Shown in pieces: positions 38,559 through 47,033 of a stretch of 64,000 bases of DNA. The stretch's first letter is position 1. The number at the start of each line of letters is the position of its first letter. The position numbers were made by a program, and so were the translations under genes. Source of the stretch: Legionella septentrionalis (GTDB lineage Bacteria; Pseudomonadota; Gammaproteobacteria; Legionellales; Legionellaceae); NCBI RefSeq assembly GCF_003989745.1, contig NZ_RZGS01000011.1, positions 1 to 64,000 on the forward strand, in the 5' to 3' direction. The notes below the pieces were generated by a model. The model was given only the letters and a program-made list of their open reading frames with translations, was not told the DNA's origin and did no database searches.

Positions 38559-39767
38559 ATGCCTTGCGATCAATTATTGCTGAATGCAACCCTACTTGAT
38601 AAATATGGCTTACAGCATGCAAATCATAGCATTGCTATCCAAGGCGGCACGATCATGTGGGTTGGGGATAGCGGCGACCTGCCGCCTGAATACCTGCAAG
38701 CCGATGTTGTGGAAGATTGCCATAATAAATTAATTACGCCTGCGTTTATTGATTGTCATACGCATCTTGTTTATGCAGGCAACAGGGCGGATGAATTTAA
38801 AAAACGCCTGGAAGGTATGTCTTATGCGGAAATAGCAAGGAATGGCGGCGGCATCTTATCGACAGTGCGGCAAACGCGGGCCGTGTCGGAGGAGGAATTA
38901 TTCCTGCAATCCTTGCCAAGACTACTCGCTTTACGTGCTCAAGGCGTGTTGACGGTTGAAATAAAATCCGGTTATGGCCTTGATTTGCAAACTGAATTTA
39001 AAATGTTGCGAGTGGCACGCGAGCTTGGCAAAAAAGCTGAGGTCCGCGTAAAAACTACTTTTCTGGGGGCGCATGCCATCCCCCCTGAATATGCTGGCCG
39101 GAATCAAGCTTATGTCGATTATTTATGCAGTGAAATGCTGCCCCAGATTGTTGAGTCAGGGTTGGTTGATGCAGTGGATGTTTTTTGTGAATCGATAGGG
39201 TTTACACTCACGCAAACCGAGCAAATTTTCAGTCGCGCTCAGGAACTTGGCTTGCCGGTTAAATGTCATGCGGAGCAATTATCTAATATCGGCGCCAGCT
39301 TTCTTGCTGCAAAGTATGCCGCTTTATCCTGCGATCATCTTGAGTATTTGGATGAAAAAGGGGCTATGGCACTGGCGGAAGCGAAAACTGTAGCCGTTTT
39401 ATTGCCAGGGGCTTATTATTTCCTACGGGAAAAAAACAAGCCGCCTGTGGAGGTATTACGTGCAGCTGGGGTGGGCATCGCAATCGCTACGGATTGCAAT
39501 CCCGGTTCATCGCCAACGACTTCCCTTTTATTGATGCTGAATATGGCTTGCCAACTGTTTTCGCTTACTGTGCCGGAAACATTGAGTGCCGTAACCTATC
39601 AGGCGGCCAGGGCTTTGGGCATTGAGCGCAATGTAGGGAGTTTGGAAGCTGGTAAAACTGCGGATTTAATCCGTTGGTCTATTTCTGATGCAGCAGAACT
39701 TTGTTATCAATTTGGTTTTACCTTTGCTCATGAAACCATGTTGGCTGGAAAGTGGAAATCATTCTAA
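38559..39767 (+). CDS. hutI: Imidazolonepropionase
   Basis: The enzyme opens imidazolone-5-propionate to N-formimino-glutamate, the substrate of HutG. The product is 402 residues. Metal-binding and catalytic blocks are [39 protein letters not shown] and [12 protein letters not shown], all diagnostic of HutI. The start at 38559 follows GGTGA. Earlier in-frame starts lie inside the SDR gene and give unconserved residues. It lies 5 bp after the SDR stop. Confidence 0.95.
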   Translation: MPCDQLLLNATLLDKYGLQHANHSIAIQGGTIMWVGDSGDLPPEYLQADVVEDCHNKLITPAFIDCHTHLVYAGNRADEFKKRLEGMSYAEIARNGGGILSTVRQTRAVSEEELFLQSLPRLLALRAQGVLTVEIKSGYGLDLQTEFKMLRVARELGKKAEVRVKTTFLGAHAIPPEYAGRNQAYVDYLCSEMLPQIVESGLVDAVDVFCESIGFTLTQTEQIFSRAQELGLPVKCHAEQLSNIGASFLAAKYAALSCDHLEYLDEKGAMALAEAKTVAVLLPGAYYFLREKNKPPVEVLRAAGVGIAIATDCNPGSSPTTSLLLMLNMACQLFSLTVPETLSAVTYQAARALGIERNVGSLEAGKTADLIRWSISDAAELCYQFGFTFAHETMLAGKWKSF

Positions 39768-39779
39768 TTAGGACGCACT

Positions 39780-40463
39780 ATGATTAAAAAGTTAGTTTAT
39801 GCAGCTGTCTTTGGATTTTTGCTCCATGGCGCATGCGCAAAAACACTTGAAACGGTACAGATCCAACAAGAAAAACCCTCCTATATTTTGGATCTTAAAT
39901 ATCCTCATGGTTTTCCCGAACATTCGATTAATGAAATGCTGGAACAATGGGTGCAAAAAAAACAACGCCAATTCCTTTCTGAAGTGGCAAAAAATAATGA
40001 CTTGCCGGCTTCTGTACCGGGTAATAATGGCTTATCCATCAATTACCAAATTATGTATCAACAAGCGAAAGCCTTGAGCATCCTGTTTGACTTGTCCACT
40101 TTTATGCGTGGGGCTGCGCATCCTGCTAACAATAAAGAAGCATTTAACTTTATCAATGGAAAACCCGTTTCTTTAGAGAATTTATTTATTCCGGGTCATG
40201 ACTATCTAAAGATACTATCCCAATATTGCCGTTCGCAATTATTAAACAATAAGGACTTAGAAAAAAATTGGGTCTTGGCAGGAACAAAACCTGTAAAAAA
40301 ACTTTATAAAATTTGGTATTTTACCGCGAATGGCATAGCGATTGTATTTGATACCTATCAAGTTGCCCCCTATGCATTGGGGCCGCAAACAATTGAAATT
40401 CCACGGCAAAATTTTAAAAACATACTAAAACCCGAAATCTCGGTAAGCATATGGGGTAGTTAA
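39780..40463 (+). CDS. Periplasmic DUF4163/DUF3298-type protein
   Basis: The product is 227 residues with a signal peptide (about 1-20, ending ACA). The C-terminal part carries the DUF3298 pattern (RsiV/PdaC-like): MRGAAHPANNKEAFNFINGKPVSLENLF and, near the end, FDTYQVAPYALGPQTIEIP. The N-terminal part resembles DUF4163. Family members occur in anti-sigma factors (RsiV) and deacetylases, but this one has neither a membrane anchor nor a catalytic domain. It lies 12 bp after hutI, and its stop overlaps the next start by one base (TAATG). Confidence 0.8.
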   Translation: MIKKLVYAAVFGFLLHGACAKTLETVQIQQEKPSYILDLKYPHGFPEHSINEMLEQWVQKKQRQFLSEVAKNNDLPASVPGNNGLSINYQIMYQQAKALSILFDLSTFMRGAAHPANNKEAFNFINGKPVSLENLFIPGHDYLKILSQYCRSQLLNNKDLEKNWVLAGTKPVKKLYKIWYFTANGIAIVFDTYQVAPYALGPQTIEIPRQNFKNILKPEISVSIWGS

Positions 40464-42466
40464 TGAGCAGTACGCAGCCTTTCATTTCTGCAGAAAAAAA
40501 AATCCCTGAATTAACATTGCGCAGCATCATTCTGGCCGTTTTATTAACCGTCATACTGGCCATGTCCAACGCTTATCTGGCGTTAAAATTAGGGATTTTA
40601 ACTTCTGCATCCATTCCAGCCGCCATCATTTCCATGGGAATATTGCGCTTGTTTAAAAACTCAACCATTTTAGAAAATAATGCTGTACAAACAGCGGCTT
40701 CGGCTGGTGAAGCTGTAGCAGGCGGAATTGTGTACACTATTCCGGCTTTGGTGATCATTGGATTTTGGTCACATTTTGATTATTTCACCAATTTTTTTAT
40801 TGCAGCTGCCGGCGGGATCCTGGGTGTGCTTTTTTCTATTCCGCTAAGAAGAGTTTTGGTTAATGAAGAGTCATTAAAATTTCCAGAAGGCAGGGCTATT
40901 GCGGAAGTGCTTAAAACATCGGCTGAAAAAATTGGCATACGCAATATCGCACTAGGCGGGTTAGTCGGTGCTGCATTGGAATTATTACAAGTGGGGTTTA
41001 AAGTTCTTGCCAATAGCTGGAGTTATTGGTTTGTAGCACAGCGCTCCATATTTGGTTTTGGCGCAGGGTTTTCCGCCACCATGATTGGTGCTGGTTACCT
41101 GGTTGGGCAAGATATGGCTTTGAGTATTTTTTTAGGCGCAGTGATCTCTTGGCTCATCGCATTACCTATTGCCAGCCAATTTTATCCGGAGTTTTTAAGT
41201 AAATACCCTACCGAGCAAGCAGCTCATTTTTTGTGGAACAGTGAAATGCGCTATCTTGGCATCGGTGCGATGCTGTTTGCGGGGATATGGACGTTTATCA
41301 AGTTAATAAAACCGCTGATAAAAAGCATCCGTATTTCATTGCGTGCTTTTATGGCCCGCAGCAATGAAAAAATAGAATTGCCGCGTACCGATAAAGACAT
41401 TCCAATGCCTTTTATCTTAAGCGGGATATTGATTCTTGCGGCATTGCTGTTCCTGTTTTTTCAATTTAATTTTCCACTGGCTCAAGCGGGACTTGAGGGG
41501 GATTTTTCTCCCAGTTTGATTTTTTTCATGGTTTTATATGTGTTAATAGTAGGTTTTTTGTTTTCGGTTATTACTGCTTATTTCTCCGGCATGGTTGGAG
41601 TTACTGCCAGCCCGGGCAGTTCCGTAGTGATTGCTGGCATATTGTTTGCGGCTTGGTTGTTATTAGGCGTAATTCAAATTGCCATGCCTTTGCCGCTCAG
41701 CAATGAGCAAATCATGGCAGCTGAGGCAATTACCATCATAATTGGTTCCGTCGTCACAGGTATTGCGGCTATTGCCAATGATAATACCCAGGATTTAAAA
41801 GTAGGGCAGTTAGTGGGTGCAACGCCGTGGAAGCAGCAATTAATGCTGTTATTGGGGGTTATTATTTCCGCACTGGTTATTCCTCCCGTCATGCAGATTT
41901 TATTTAACGTATACGGGATTGCTGGGGTCATGCCGCACCCAGGCATGGATGTGAGCCAATCTCTGCCAGCACCAACTGCCGCACTTCTTTCTGCTGTAAC
42001 CGAGGCGGTATTCCGCAACACATTGCCCTGGGCCATGATGCTGGTTGGAGCTGGCATCATTTTATTAATTATTTTTTGTAACCGTTTTTTCAAGCTGATG
42101 CGATTTGTGCAATTATCAATTTTAGGCATTGCAATTGGGATGTATTTACCCATTGCTTCTTCGTTTCCTCTATTTTTGGGCGGATTGATAAGCATGTTTA
42201 TTAACTGGCGGCTGCGCCAGAAAAATTTAAATCCGGGCAGGATGAATGAGCGTAAGCAAGTGGGCACTTTGATTGCGTGTGGCCTGGTGGCTGGTGCGGC
42301 ATTGATGGATGTACTGCTGGCTGTTCCTTTTTCTATTGGGCATAGCCCTGATGCACTGCGCCTTGCTCCTTTATGGTGGGATAATTATGGCGTTTTATTA
42401 AGCGTTATTTCTATTATTTTGCTGGCGGCATGGATTAAAAAACGTACATTAGGCTATCTTGATTAA
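40463..42466 (+). CDS. OPT family oligopeptide transporter
   Basis: The product is 667 residues with about 14-16 hydrophobic helices. The N-terminal SIILAVLLTVILAMSNAYLALKLG and SAGEAVAGGIVYTIPAL, plus PEGRAIAEVLK, are characteristic of the bacterial OPT family (COG1297 type). The central KVGQLVGATPWKQQ loop is also typical. It is expected to import short peptides or metal-chelate conjugates by proton symport in the inner membrane. Translation is coupled to the DUF3298-type gene by a one-base overlap. Confidence 0.93.
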   Translation: MSSTQPFISAEKKIPELTLRSIILAVLLTVILAMSNAYLALKLGILTSASIPAAIISMGILRLFKNSTILENNAVQTAASAGEAVAGGIVYTIPALVIIGFWSHFDYFTNFFIAAAGGILGVLFSIPLRRVLVNEESLKFPEGRAIAEVLKTSAEKIGIRNIALGGLVGAALELLQVGFKVLANSWSYWFVAQRSIFGFGAGFSATMIGAGYLVGQDMALSIFLGAVISWLIALPIASQFYPEFLSKYPTEQAAHFLWNSEMRYLGIGAMLFAGIWTFIKLIKPLIKSIRISLRAFMARSNEKIELPRTDKDIPMPFILSGILILAALLFLFFQFNFPLAQAGLEGDFSPSLIFFMVLYVLIVGFLFSVITAYFSGMVGVTASPGSSVVIAGILFAAWLLLGVIQIAMPLPLSNEQIMAAEAITIIIGSVVTGIAAIANDNTQDLKVGQLVGATPWKQQLMLLLGVIISALVIPPVMQILFNVYGIAGVMPHPGMDVSQSLPAPTAALLSAVTEAVFRNTLPWAMMLVGAGIILLIIFCNRFFKLMRFVQLSILGIAIGMYLPIASSFPLFLGGLISMFINWRLRQKNLNPGRMNERKQVGTLIACGLVAGAALMDVLLAVPFSIGHSPDALRLAPLWWDNYGVLLSVISIILLAAWIKKRTLGYLD

Positions 42467-42477
42467 CTTGATTTAAA

Positions 42478-42507
42478 GGGGTTCAGCGGCTGATAGCTGA
42501 ACACCCC
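42478..42507. terminator. Hairpin between the convergent OPT and valS genes
   Basis: GGGGTTCAGC (42478-42487) pairs with GCTGAA-CA-CCCC (42496-42507) with a two-base bulge. It lies in the 71-bp gap between two convergent stops and could terminate either direction. T tracts are weak on both sides. Confidence 0.5.
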
Positions 42508-42537
42508 AAACCCCCAAAAATCTTCCCGGCAAATAAA

Positions 42538-45303
42538 TTACAGGTTTTCGACTTTTTCCTTGTTTTGTAACAATTTTTCTTTGGCTTGTTTAGCTTGTGC
42601 CAATTTTTCCTGTTCTTTTGCAATGATATCCGCTGGTGCTTTATCAGCAAAGTTAGGATTATTTAATTTGCCTTCCGCTAATGAAATATCCTTGTCTAAT
42701 TTAGCGATTTCTTTTTCAAGCCGCTGTAACTCCGCTTGTTTATCAATAAGGCCTGCCATCGGGATGAGCAATTCGATTTCACCTGCCACAGCAGTTGCAG
42801 ACGCAGGCATTTTTTCTTCTGCGTGCAGGCAATGGATTTCACTTAACTTGCTTAATGAATGCAACATGGAAGAATATTTTTGTATTCTTTCTCTAATTTG
42901 CGTTGATGCATTGCGCACATACAGGGGAATCAGTTTTGCCGGACTAATCGCCATTTCGCTGCGAATTGTGCGGATGGATTGAATAACTTTTTGTAGCCAT
43001 TCAATTTCTTCTTCAATGGTTTGATTGATTAAATCCTGTTCAACCTGCGGGTAGCGCGCCAACATGATGGTTTCGCCATTTTCGCTGGTTAATTTAGTGA
43101 TTTGCTGCCAAACTTGTTCTGTTATGAACGGCATAATGGGGTGCAAAAGCTTGAGGATTTGATCCAAAACATGGATTAAAGTCCGCCTGGTACCGCGTTT
43201 CATGGGAGCCAGAGCTTCTTCATCATAAAGCACGGGTTTTGATAATTCTAAGTACCAGTCGCAATATTCATGCCAGACAAATTCATACAGGGTATTTGCC
43301 AGCAAGTCAAATCGATACGTGGCAAAATAATGATGGCAAAGGTCTTTGACGCGCTGTAAACGGGATAAAATCCATTGATCAGCCGGACTGTATTGAAACG
43401 CTCCATCACCAAAATCAACTTGCTCTTCATCCGTATTAAGCAGCACATAGCGCGAAGCATTCCACAATTTATTGCAAAAATTACGATAACCCTCCACCCG
43501 TGCCAAATCAAAGCGTACAATCCTTGAAGTAGAAGCGATGGAACAGAAAGTAAAACGCAAAGCATCTGTACCAAATGCGGGAATACCGTCCGGGAATTGC
43601 TTACGGGTTTGCTTGGTTACTTTATCGCGCACTGAATTCAGCATTAAATTGGCCGTGCGTTTTTCAATGAGGTGGTTTAAATCAATGCCATCGATGATGT
43701 CGATGGGATCGAGCACGTTTCCTTTGGATTTGGACATCTTTTTGCCTTCACTGTCGCAAACCAATCCGGTAATCACGATGTCGCGAAAAGGTATTTTTCC
43801 GGTAAATTTAAGACCCAGCATAATCATGCGGGCTACCCAGAAAAAGATGATGTCAAATCCGGTAAATAACACGGAGGTTGGATAAAATTGTTCTAAATCC
43901 TGGGTGCGTTCCGGCCAGCCTAAAGTTGAAAAAGGCCATAGTGCGGATGAAAACCAAGTATCCAGTACATCGTCATCTTGTCTTAGGAAAACCGCTTCAT
44001 CCAGCTTATATTTAAAGCGAACATCATTTTCACTGTAGCCAACATATACATTATTTTGCTCATCATACCAGGCAGGAATTCGATGCCCCCACCACAGCTG
44101 GCGGCTGATGCACCAGTCTTCGATATTTTCCATCCATTGGAAATAAGTTTTACTCCAATTATCGGGAATGAAGCGAATTTCCCCTTTTTTTACGGCTTCG
44201 ATTGCCGGCTCTGCCAGAGGTTTGGTTTTTACATACCATTGTTCAGTGAGTAATGGCTCGATGATGACATTCGATTTTTCACCGCGGGGTACTTTTAATT
44301 TATGCGGTTCCACCTTAACTAATAATCCCGCTTCCTCAAGATCCTTGATGATTTGCTCACGGGCGACAAACCGGTCTAATCCCTGGTATTTGGCGGGCGC
44401 GTGGCTATTAATCGTAGCTTTTTTGGTCAAGATATTGATTGAAGGTAAATCATGCCGTTTGCCGATTTCATGATCGTTGAAATCATGGGCTGGGGTAATT
44501 TTGACGCAACCGCTGCCAAAGTCTTTTTCTACATATTCATCAGCAATAATTGGAATCGTGCGGTCACACAAGGGTAAATGAGCATATTTACCAATCAAAT
44601 GTTGATAGCGCTCATCTTCTGGATGAACCGCGATTGCCGTGTCACCGAGCAAGGTTTCCGGGCGGGTGGTGGCAATTACCAGGGATTCATCGCAACCTAC
44701 GAGATGGTAACGAATATGCCAAAGAAAGCCGTCTTCTTCCTCAGAAATTACTTCCAAGTCGGAAATAGCCGTACCCAGTTTAGGATCCCAGTTAACAAGA
44801 CGCGTACCGCGATAGATCAAACCTTCATCGTATAATTGTACGAAAACTTTTTGCACCGCTGCGGATAAACCTTCGTCCATGGTGAAGCGCTCACGCGTCC
44901 AATCCACAGAAGAACCAATTCGGCGCATTTGACGTGTAATGGTATCACCTGACTCTTCTTTCCATTGCCAAACGCGCGCCAGGAACTCCTCGCGTGTCAT
45001 ATCTTTACGGTATAAGCCTTCTTTCTCGAGCTGTCCTTCTACAATTAACTGCGTGGAAATTCCCGCATGGTCAGTACCCGGCTGCCACAGCGTACGAGAT
45101 CCCATCATACGTTGATAACGGATAAGCGCATCGATTAAAGTATTCTGGAAACCATGTCCCATGTGTAAACTGCCTGTTACATTGGGGGGGGGCAGCATGA
45201 TACAGAAATTTTTACCGTCTCCACGTGGCTCAAAATAATGATGGCTTTCCCACTTTTTATACCATTTTTGTTCGATTGCTTGCGGGGAATACGTCTTATC
45301 CAT
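42538..45303 (-). CDS. valS: Valyl-tRNA synthetase
   Basis: The product is 921 residues, a class I synthetase. The HIGH motif is PPPNVTGSLHMGHG (near residue 40-50) and the KMSKS motif is GKKMSKSKGN. The editing (CP1) domain lies between, with ATTRPETLLGDTA. The C-terminal coiled coil (about 860-921, DKQAELQRLEKEIAKLDKDI) binds tRNA. Its length is that of short gammaproteobacterial forms (E. coli 951). It is divergent from hipB across 226 bp. Confidence 0.98.
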   Translation of the reverse strand: MDKTYSPQAIEQKWYKKWESHHYFEPRGDGKNFCIMLPPPNVTGSLHMGHGFQNTLIDALIRYQRMMGSRTLWQPGTDHAGISTQLIVEGQLEKEGLYRKDMTREEFLARVWQWKEESGDTITRQMRRIGSSVDWTRERFTMDEGLSAAVQKVFVQLYDEGLIYRGTRLVNWDPKLGTAISDLEVISEEEDGFLWHIRYHLVGCDESLVIATTRPETLLGDTAIAVHPEDERYQHLIGKYAHLPLCDRTIPIIADEYVEKDFGSGCVKITPAHDFNDHEIGKRHDLPSINILTKKATINSHAPAKYQGLDRFVAREQIIKDLEEAGLLVKVEPHKLKVPRGEKSNVIIEPLLTEQWYVKTKPLAEPAIEAVKKGEIRFIPDNWSKTYFQWMENIEDWCISRQLWWGHRIPAWYDEQNNVYVGYSENDVRFKYKLDEAVFLRQDDDVLDTWFSSALWPFSTLGWPERTQDLEQFYPTSVLFTGFDIIFFWVARMIMLGLKFTGKIPFRDIVITGLVCDSEGKKMSKSKGNVLDPIDIIDGIDLNHLIEKRTANLMLNSVRDKVTKQTRKQFPDGIPAFGTDALRFTFCSIASTSRIVRFDLARVEGYRNFCNKLWNASRYVLLNTDEEQVDFGDGAFQYSPADQWILSRLQRVKDLCHHYFATYRFDLLANTLYEFVWHEYCDWYLELSKPVLYDEEALAPMKRGTRRTLIHVLDQILKLLHPIMPFITEQVWQQITKLTSENGETIMLARYPQVEQDLINQTIEEEIEWLQKVIQSIRTIRSEMAISPAKLIPLYVRNASTQIRERIQKYSSMLHSLSKLSEIHCLHAEEKMPASATAVAGEIELLIPMAGLIDKQAELQRLEKEIAKLDKDISLAEGKLNNPNFADKAPADIIAKEQEKLAQAKQAKEKLLQNKEKVENL

Positions 45304-45400
45304 AATTTAAACCTGTACGTACGAATTAAAATCGCAAATTTTAACATATTCAGATGAGGTGAGGACAGAAATACTTGGGAAGCAGGTTAGGTAACAGGAA

Positions 45401-45517
45401 AATATTGCCGATCGGTAATATTTTTCCATTCAACAGACAAAAAACTTATTTTATTCCCGATCGGGAATTTTAGCTGGATTTTTTCAAAAAAGAGAGTTAA
45501 AATTCCCGTACGGGAAC
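45401..45517. promoter_or_regulatory. Three palindromic operator-like sites upstream of hipBA
   Basis: Site 1 (45401-45422) is a near-perfect palindrome around TTGCCGATCGGTAA. Site 2 (45453-45468) is the perfect palindrome ATTCCCGATCGGGAAT. Site 3 (45502-45517) is ATTCCCGTACGGGAAC. Their centres are 49 bp apart in both intervals. All precede hipB and are likely binding sites for the HipB dimer, giving cooperative autorepression. valS is divergently transcribed and starts about 100 bp to the left, so it might also be affected. Confidence 0.75.
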
Positions 45518-45529
45518 ATAGAAACCACC

Positions 45530-45751
45530 ATGATGTTATCGACTGACAACATAGGGCATTTTATTCGCAGAGTCCGTAAAAAACTTGGCGTGACGCAAAA
45601 AGACTTAGCTTTAGCTGCTGGCACAGGCTTGCGTTTTATCATTGAATTGGAAAATGGTAAACCCACTTGCCAGATTGGAAAGGTATTACAAGTACTGCAA
45701 GTGCTTGGCATCCAGCTCCATCTCTCCCATTCCGAGGTAGAAGATGCCTAA
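45530..45751 (+). CDS. hipB: HipB-like antitoxin, XRE-family DNA-binding protein
   Basis: The product is 73 residues, nearly all one XRE helix-turn-helix: IRRVRKKLGVTQKDLALAAGTGLRFIIELENGK, where VTQKDLALAAGTGLRFI is the HTH. It should neutralise the HipA-like kinase and repress the operon by binding the palindromes upstream. There are two adjacent ATG codons (45530, 45533) and no strong ribosome site. Its end overlaps hipA by 8 bp, the usual toxin-antitoxin coupling. Confidence 0.88.
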   Translation: MMLSTDNIGHFIRRVRKKLGVTQKDLALAAGTGLRFIIELENGKPTCQIGKVLQVLQVLGIQLHLSHSEVEDA

Positions 45752-46952
45752 ATTGAATGTTTATTTAAAGCAAACGCTCGCAGGAAAATTAAATATCGAC
45801 GCGCATGGCAATATGGCCTTTAGTTACGATAAACATTATTTGGAGAATAAGAAAAATTCTCCTTTATCTCGCTCACTTCCTTTACAAACTACACCTTTTG
45901 CGGAAAAACAATGCCGCCCATTTTTTAGTGGACTTTTACCAGAGGCACATTTACGCGCATCAATTGCTCGCCAATTGGGCATTAGTGAAAACAATGATTT
46001 TGCGCTCTTGCACGCCATTGGCGGCGAATGTGCAGGGGCAGTAAGCATGTTACCAGAAACAGTTCCTTTAACCCAGCTAAACCCGGAATATAAACTCATC
46101 AAGAAACAAGCTGTAGGGGAAATTCTGCAAACCATGTGGCAAAGACCGATGATAGCGGGTGAGGAAGGAATACGTTTATCTTTGGCTGGGGCACAGGATA
46201 AACTTCCAGTAGCTATCATTGCTGGGGACATTGCCATACCACTGAACGGCGCCCCAAGCACCCATATTTTAAAACCAATCAATCGCGATTTTCCTTCGTT
46301 GATTAAAAATGAGTGTTTTTGTTTGTATCTGGCACGTAAAATTGGTTTAAATGCAGTGGAGGCATCGATACATTATGCTGGTGCTACGCCTTATTTATTG
46401 GTTAAGCGCTATGATCGGATTGAAACAAAAGAAGGAATTCAACGTTTACACCAGGAGGATTTTTGTCAGGCCATGGGCATTATCCCGGAAAGGAAATATC
46501 AGCGCGAGGGAGGCCCTGCCATTCGGGATTGTTTTCAATTAGTCAGACAGGCATCCAGTTTTCCAGTTCTTGATATAAAAGAATTATTAAAAGGGATTTT
46601 GTTTAATTTAATTATTGGCAACAATGATGCGCACGGTAAAAATTTTTCTCTTATTTATCAGGAACAACAAACGCGTTTAGCTCCGTTCTACGATATGATT
46701 TCAACCGTATATTACCCAGAACTTACAACTAAAATGGCGATGAAAATTGGCAGTAAATACGATTTTAACGCCTTATCTCTCCGCCACATAGAGCAGATGG
46801 CTAGGGAAGCTGATATCTCGGTCGCATTAACGGGGAAAATGGCTCTTGAAATCACCAATAAAATCCTGGATGAAATACCCGCAAGCGAATTTAGCCCACT
46901 TATCATTGCGCGTGCACATAAAATGATGCTTCGCTTGCAAATGGCAAAATAG
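45744..46952 (+). CDS. hipA: HipA-like serine/threonine kinase toxin
   Basis: The product is 402 residues (E. coli HipA is 440). The N-terminal couple-HipA domain is about 1-105. The kinase core follows: SLAGAQDKLPVAI, HILKPINRDF (ATP lysine) and LLVKRYDR. The catalytic Asp is in NLIIGNNDAHGKNFSL and the metal Asp in PFYDMIST. E. coli HipA phosphorylates glutamyl-tRNA synthetase and induces persistence. Whether this one does the same is inference. All catalytic motifs are intact. Confidence 0.92.
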   Translation: MPKLNVYLKQTLAGKLNIDAHGNMAFSYDKHYLENKKNSPLSRSLPLQTTPFAEKQCRPFFSGLLPEAHLRASIARQLGISENNDFALLHAIGGECAGAVSMLPETVPLTQLNPEYKLIKKQAVGEILQTMWQRPMIAGEEGIRLSLAGAQDKLPVAIIAGDIAIPLNGAPSTHILKPINRDFPSLIKNECFCLYLARKIGLNAVEASIHYAGATPYLLVKRYDRIETKEGIQRLHQEDFCQAMGIIPERKYQREGGPAIRDCFQLVRQASSFPVLDIKELLKGILFNLIIGNNDAHGKNFSLIYQEQQTRLAPFYDMISTVYYPELTTKMAMKIGSKYDFNALSLRHIEQMAREADISVALTGKMALEITNKILDEIPASEFSPLIIARAHKMMLRLQMAK

Positions 46953-46994
46953 GCTTGTTCATTCCAGACAGTAAAATGCGAGAAAGTCTGAATA

Positions 46995-47029
46995 TAGCGC
47001 ATGTAATCTGTCGCCATTTACATGCGCTA
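46995..47029. terminator. Perfect 12-bp hairpin between convergent hipA and RND genes
   Basis: TAGCGCATGTAA and TTACATGCGCTA form a perfect 12-bp stem with an 11-nt loop in the 81-bp gap between two convergent stops. It is probably a bidirectional terminator or a 3'-end protector. No long T tract follows. Confidence 0.5.
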
Positions 47030-47033
47030 ACTC

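Noticed and set aside
41674-42267. 197-residue minus-strand frame inside the OPT transporter
   Set aside because: It is a shadow of hydrophobic codons. The plus frame has continuous family motifs.
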